64,000 nucleotides of DNA, taken from Polyangiaceae bacterium (GTDB lineage: Bacteria > Myxococcota_A > Polyangia > Polyangiales > Polyangiaceae). Location: the NCBI GenBank assembly GCA_015075635.1, contig JABTUA010000001.1:2604001-2668000 (forward strand), in the 5' to 3' direction. The translations under genes were made by a program, and so were the position numbers. Shown here piece after piece: positions 63,011 to 64,000 of this stretch. The notes beneath the pieces are model-generated. The model saw nothing but the letters and a program-made list of their open reading frames with translations. It made no database searches and was not told where the DNA came from. The number at the start of each line of letters is the position of its first letter. Position 1 is the stretch's first letter.

Positions 63011-64000
63011 CCGTCGTCCTTGGGGAAACACACGCGATCTGCGAGCTCACGGGAGCCTTGGGGCCGTCTGCGCAGGCCTTCTGCGACATCTCGCTGCACA
63101 CCAGGTCGTCGCCGCAGCGGGCTTCGATGGTCCAGTTGAGATCGCCACCGCTGAAGTTGCGGAGCGTCCCGCTGAGCGAGGTGATGGGCTTGCCGCGCAT
63201 GCTCACCGGGTCGAAGCCCGGGATGCTGCGCGTGTTGATCTGGATGCTCTTCGGGCCCGGCAGCACCACGCGGTAATTGCCGCGCGAGACGAAGCCCGTC
63301 CACTCCACGCAGTTCGGCTCGGCACCGCACGCGTTGGCGCAAGCAGCCTCGCAGGAGCCCTTGGTGTCGAAGTCGATGAAGCCGGAGCCGTCCAGATCGC
63401 AGCTCGAAGCCGCGTCGCTGAAGATGACGGGGGGCGGGGTCGCGCAGTCGTTCTGCCCGGGAGCGAGGGCGACCTCGGGAGGGTTGGGCCCGAAGAAGGC
63501 GCCGACGGTCACGTTCTCGACCCGCACCAGCGCGCTCTCGATCTTCTCCATCAGCCCGGCGTCTTCCGTGGCGTCCGGCGCGATCACGGTGGGCTCGGGC
63601 ACGCGACAGGGTCCGTCGCCGGGGTCGGTCGGCGTCGGGAAGCGCCAGGCGTGGCGCTCGAACGAGGGGAACGACAGCTCCGTGAAGCCGAAGAACTCGA
63701 CGGCGGTGCCGGTGAGCTTGGTGATGCGATCGCACACCCGTAGGAAGGGCGGCGTGTTGAAGGTGAAGGCGAAGATGTGGTTGTAGCCGAGCGTGTCGCT
63801 CAGATCCGTCGCGTAGAAACCGTCCGCGGCGATGCGCGTCACGATCAGCTCGGCGGGGAGGTCGGTCTTGACCTCCACCGACTCGAGCTCGTACGGGCTG
63901 GTCGCGCCGCGACCCTGCACGTCCCCGAGCCGGGGCAGCTCGAAGCGCACCGGCTGCGAGACGCCCGCTGCGAAGGTGCCGGGACCCTCGGAGTCGTCGT
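62985..64000 (-). CDS. Secreted Cys-containing protein of unknown function (5' truncated by window edge)
   Basis: The frame is open without a stop to the right edge, so the start lies beyond 64000. The visible 338 residues are beta-rich with several Cys near the C-terminal half (CEAACANACGAEPNC). No domain is recognised; the DLDGSGFIDFD stretch resembles a calcium-binding EF-hand-like loop. It ends inside the barrel protein gene by about 25 bases, so the products likely act together at the surface. Confidence 0.6.
   Translation of the reverse strand, partial: DDSEGPGTFAAGVSQPVRFELPRLGDVQGRGATSPYELESVEVKTDLPAELIVTRIAADGFYATDLSDTLGYNHIFAFTFNTPPFLRVCDRITKLTGTAVEFFGFTELSFPSFERHAWRFPTPTDPGDGPCRVPEPTVIAPDATEDAGLMEKIESALVRVENVTVGAFFGPNPPEVALAPGQNDCATPPPVIFSDAASSCDLDGSGFIDFDTKGSCEAACANACGAEPNCVEWTGFVSRGNYRVVLPGPKSIQINTRSIPGFDPVSMRGKPITSLSGTLRNFSGGDLNWTIEARCGDDLVCSEMSQKACADGPKAPVSSQIACVSPRTTDDPNEASN

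Overview
The window reads like a chromosomal segment of a myxobacterium (Myxococcota, probably Polyangiales-like). Base composition is very GC-rich, and genes are tightly packed with many 1- or 4-base start/stop overlaps. There are numerous lipoproteins with Gly/Ser/Thr-rich or Pro-rich linkers and Cys-rich modules. It also holds a Ser/Thr kinase operon, PEGA-like membrane proteins, and two sites that resemble the Myxococcus LexA operator. The taxonomic call is inference; no rRNA or tRNA gene was seen.

Region 1 (1-7.4 kb) is accessory and visibly lower in GC. It has a small Zn-ribbon-like protein, a degenerate RadC-like protein, a RepA-like AAA ATPase overlapping a serine recombinase, and the frameshifted C-terminal stub of a second recombinase. 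Three paralogous small Cys-rich lipoproteins, a large secreted propeller-like protein and small toxin-antitoxin-like genes follow.

Region 2 (7.6-25 kb) is mixed chromosome: selO, a DUF4259 protein, an ECF sigma/anti-sigma pair, an M14 carboxypeptidase, a membrane-fused spermidine-synthase-like protein, a VWA lipoprotein, a Ser/Thr kinase with a PEGA-like partner, ddl, a PP2C phosphatase, and a FIST-domain gene two bases upstream of an orphan type III export gate gene (sctV).

Region 3 (25-39.6 kb) is core: an AI-2E family permease and a HIT hydrolase, then pheA-aroA-cmk-rpsA (an order known from Pseudomonas-type genomes, here interleaved with two lipoprotein genes), an FmdB-type zinc ribbon and smc. 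The rpsA leader is strongly structured.

Region 4 (39.6-51.8 kb) is the most unusual. A B12-binding radical SAM protein is fused in frame to a lipoprotein-like tail with three MVADP repeats. The SOS mutasome is split: dnaE2 (41.9-45.1 kb) and imuB-imuA (49.4-51.8 kb) each carry a LexA-like operator but are separated by four surface-protein genes. These include a sulfatase-superfamily lipoprotein and a lipoprotein with an animal-type SUEL (rhamnose-binding lectin) domain.

Region 5 (51.8-64 kb) holds larE, a second PEGA-like membrane protein, a Cys-rich lipoprotein with a Hint (hedgehog/intein) domain, rpsO-pnp, a diheme cytochrome c lipoprotein, a short-chain dehydrogenase, a 1.2-kb block of nested tandem repeats, an outer-membrane barrel protein and a gene running off the right edge.
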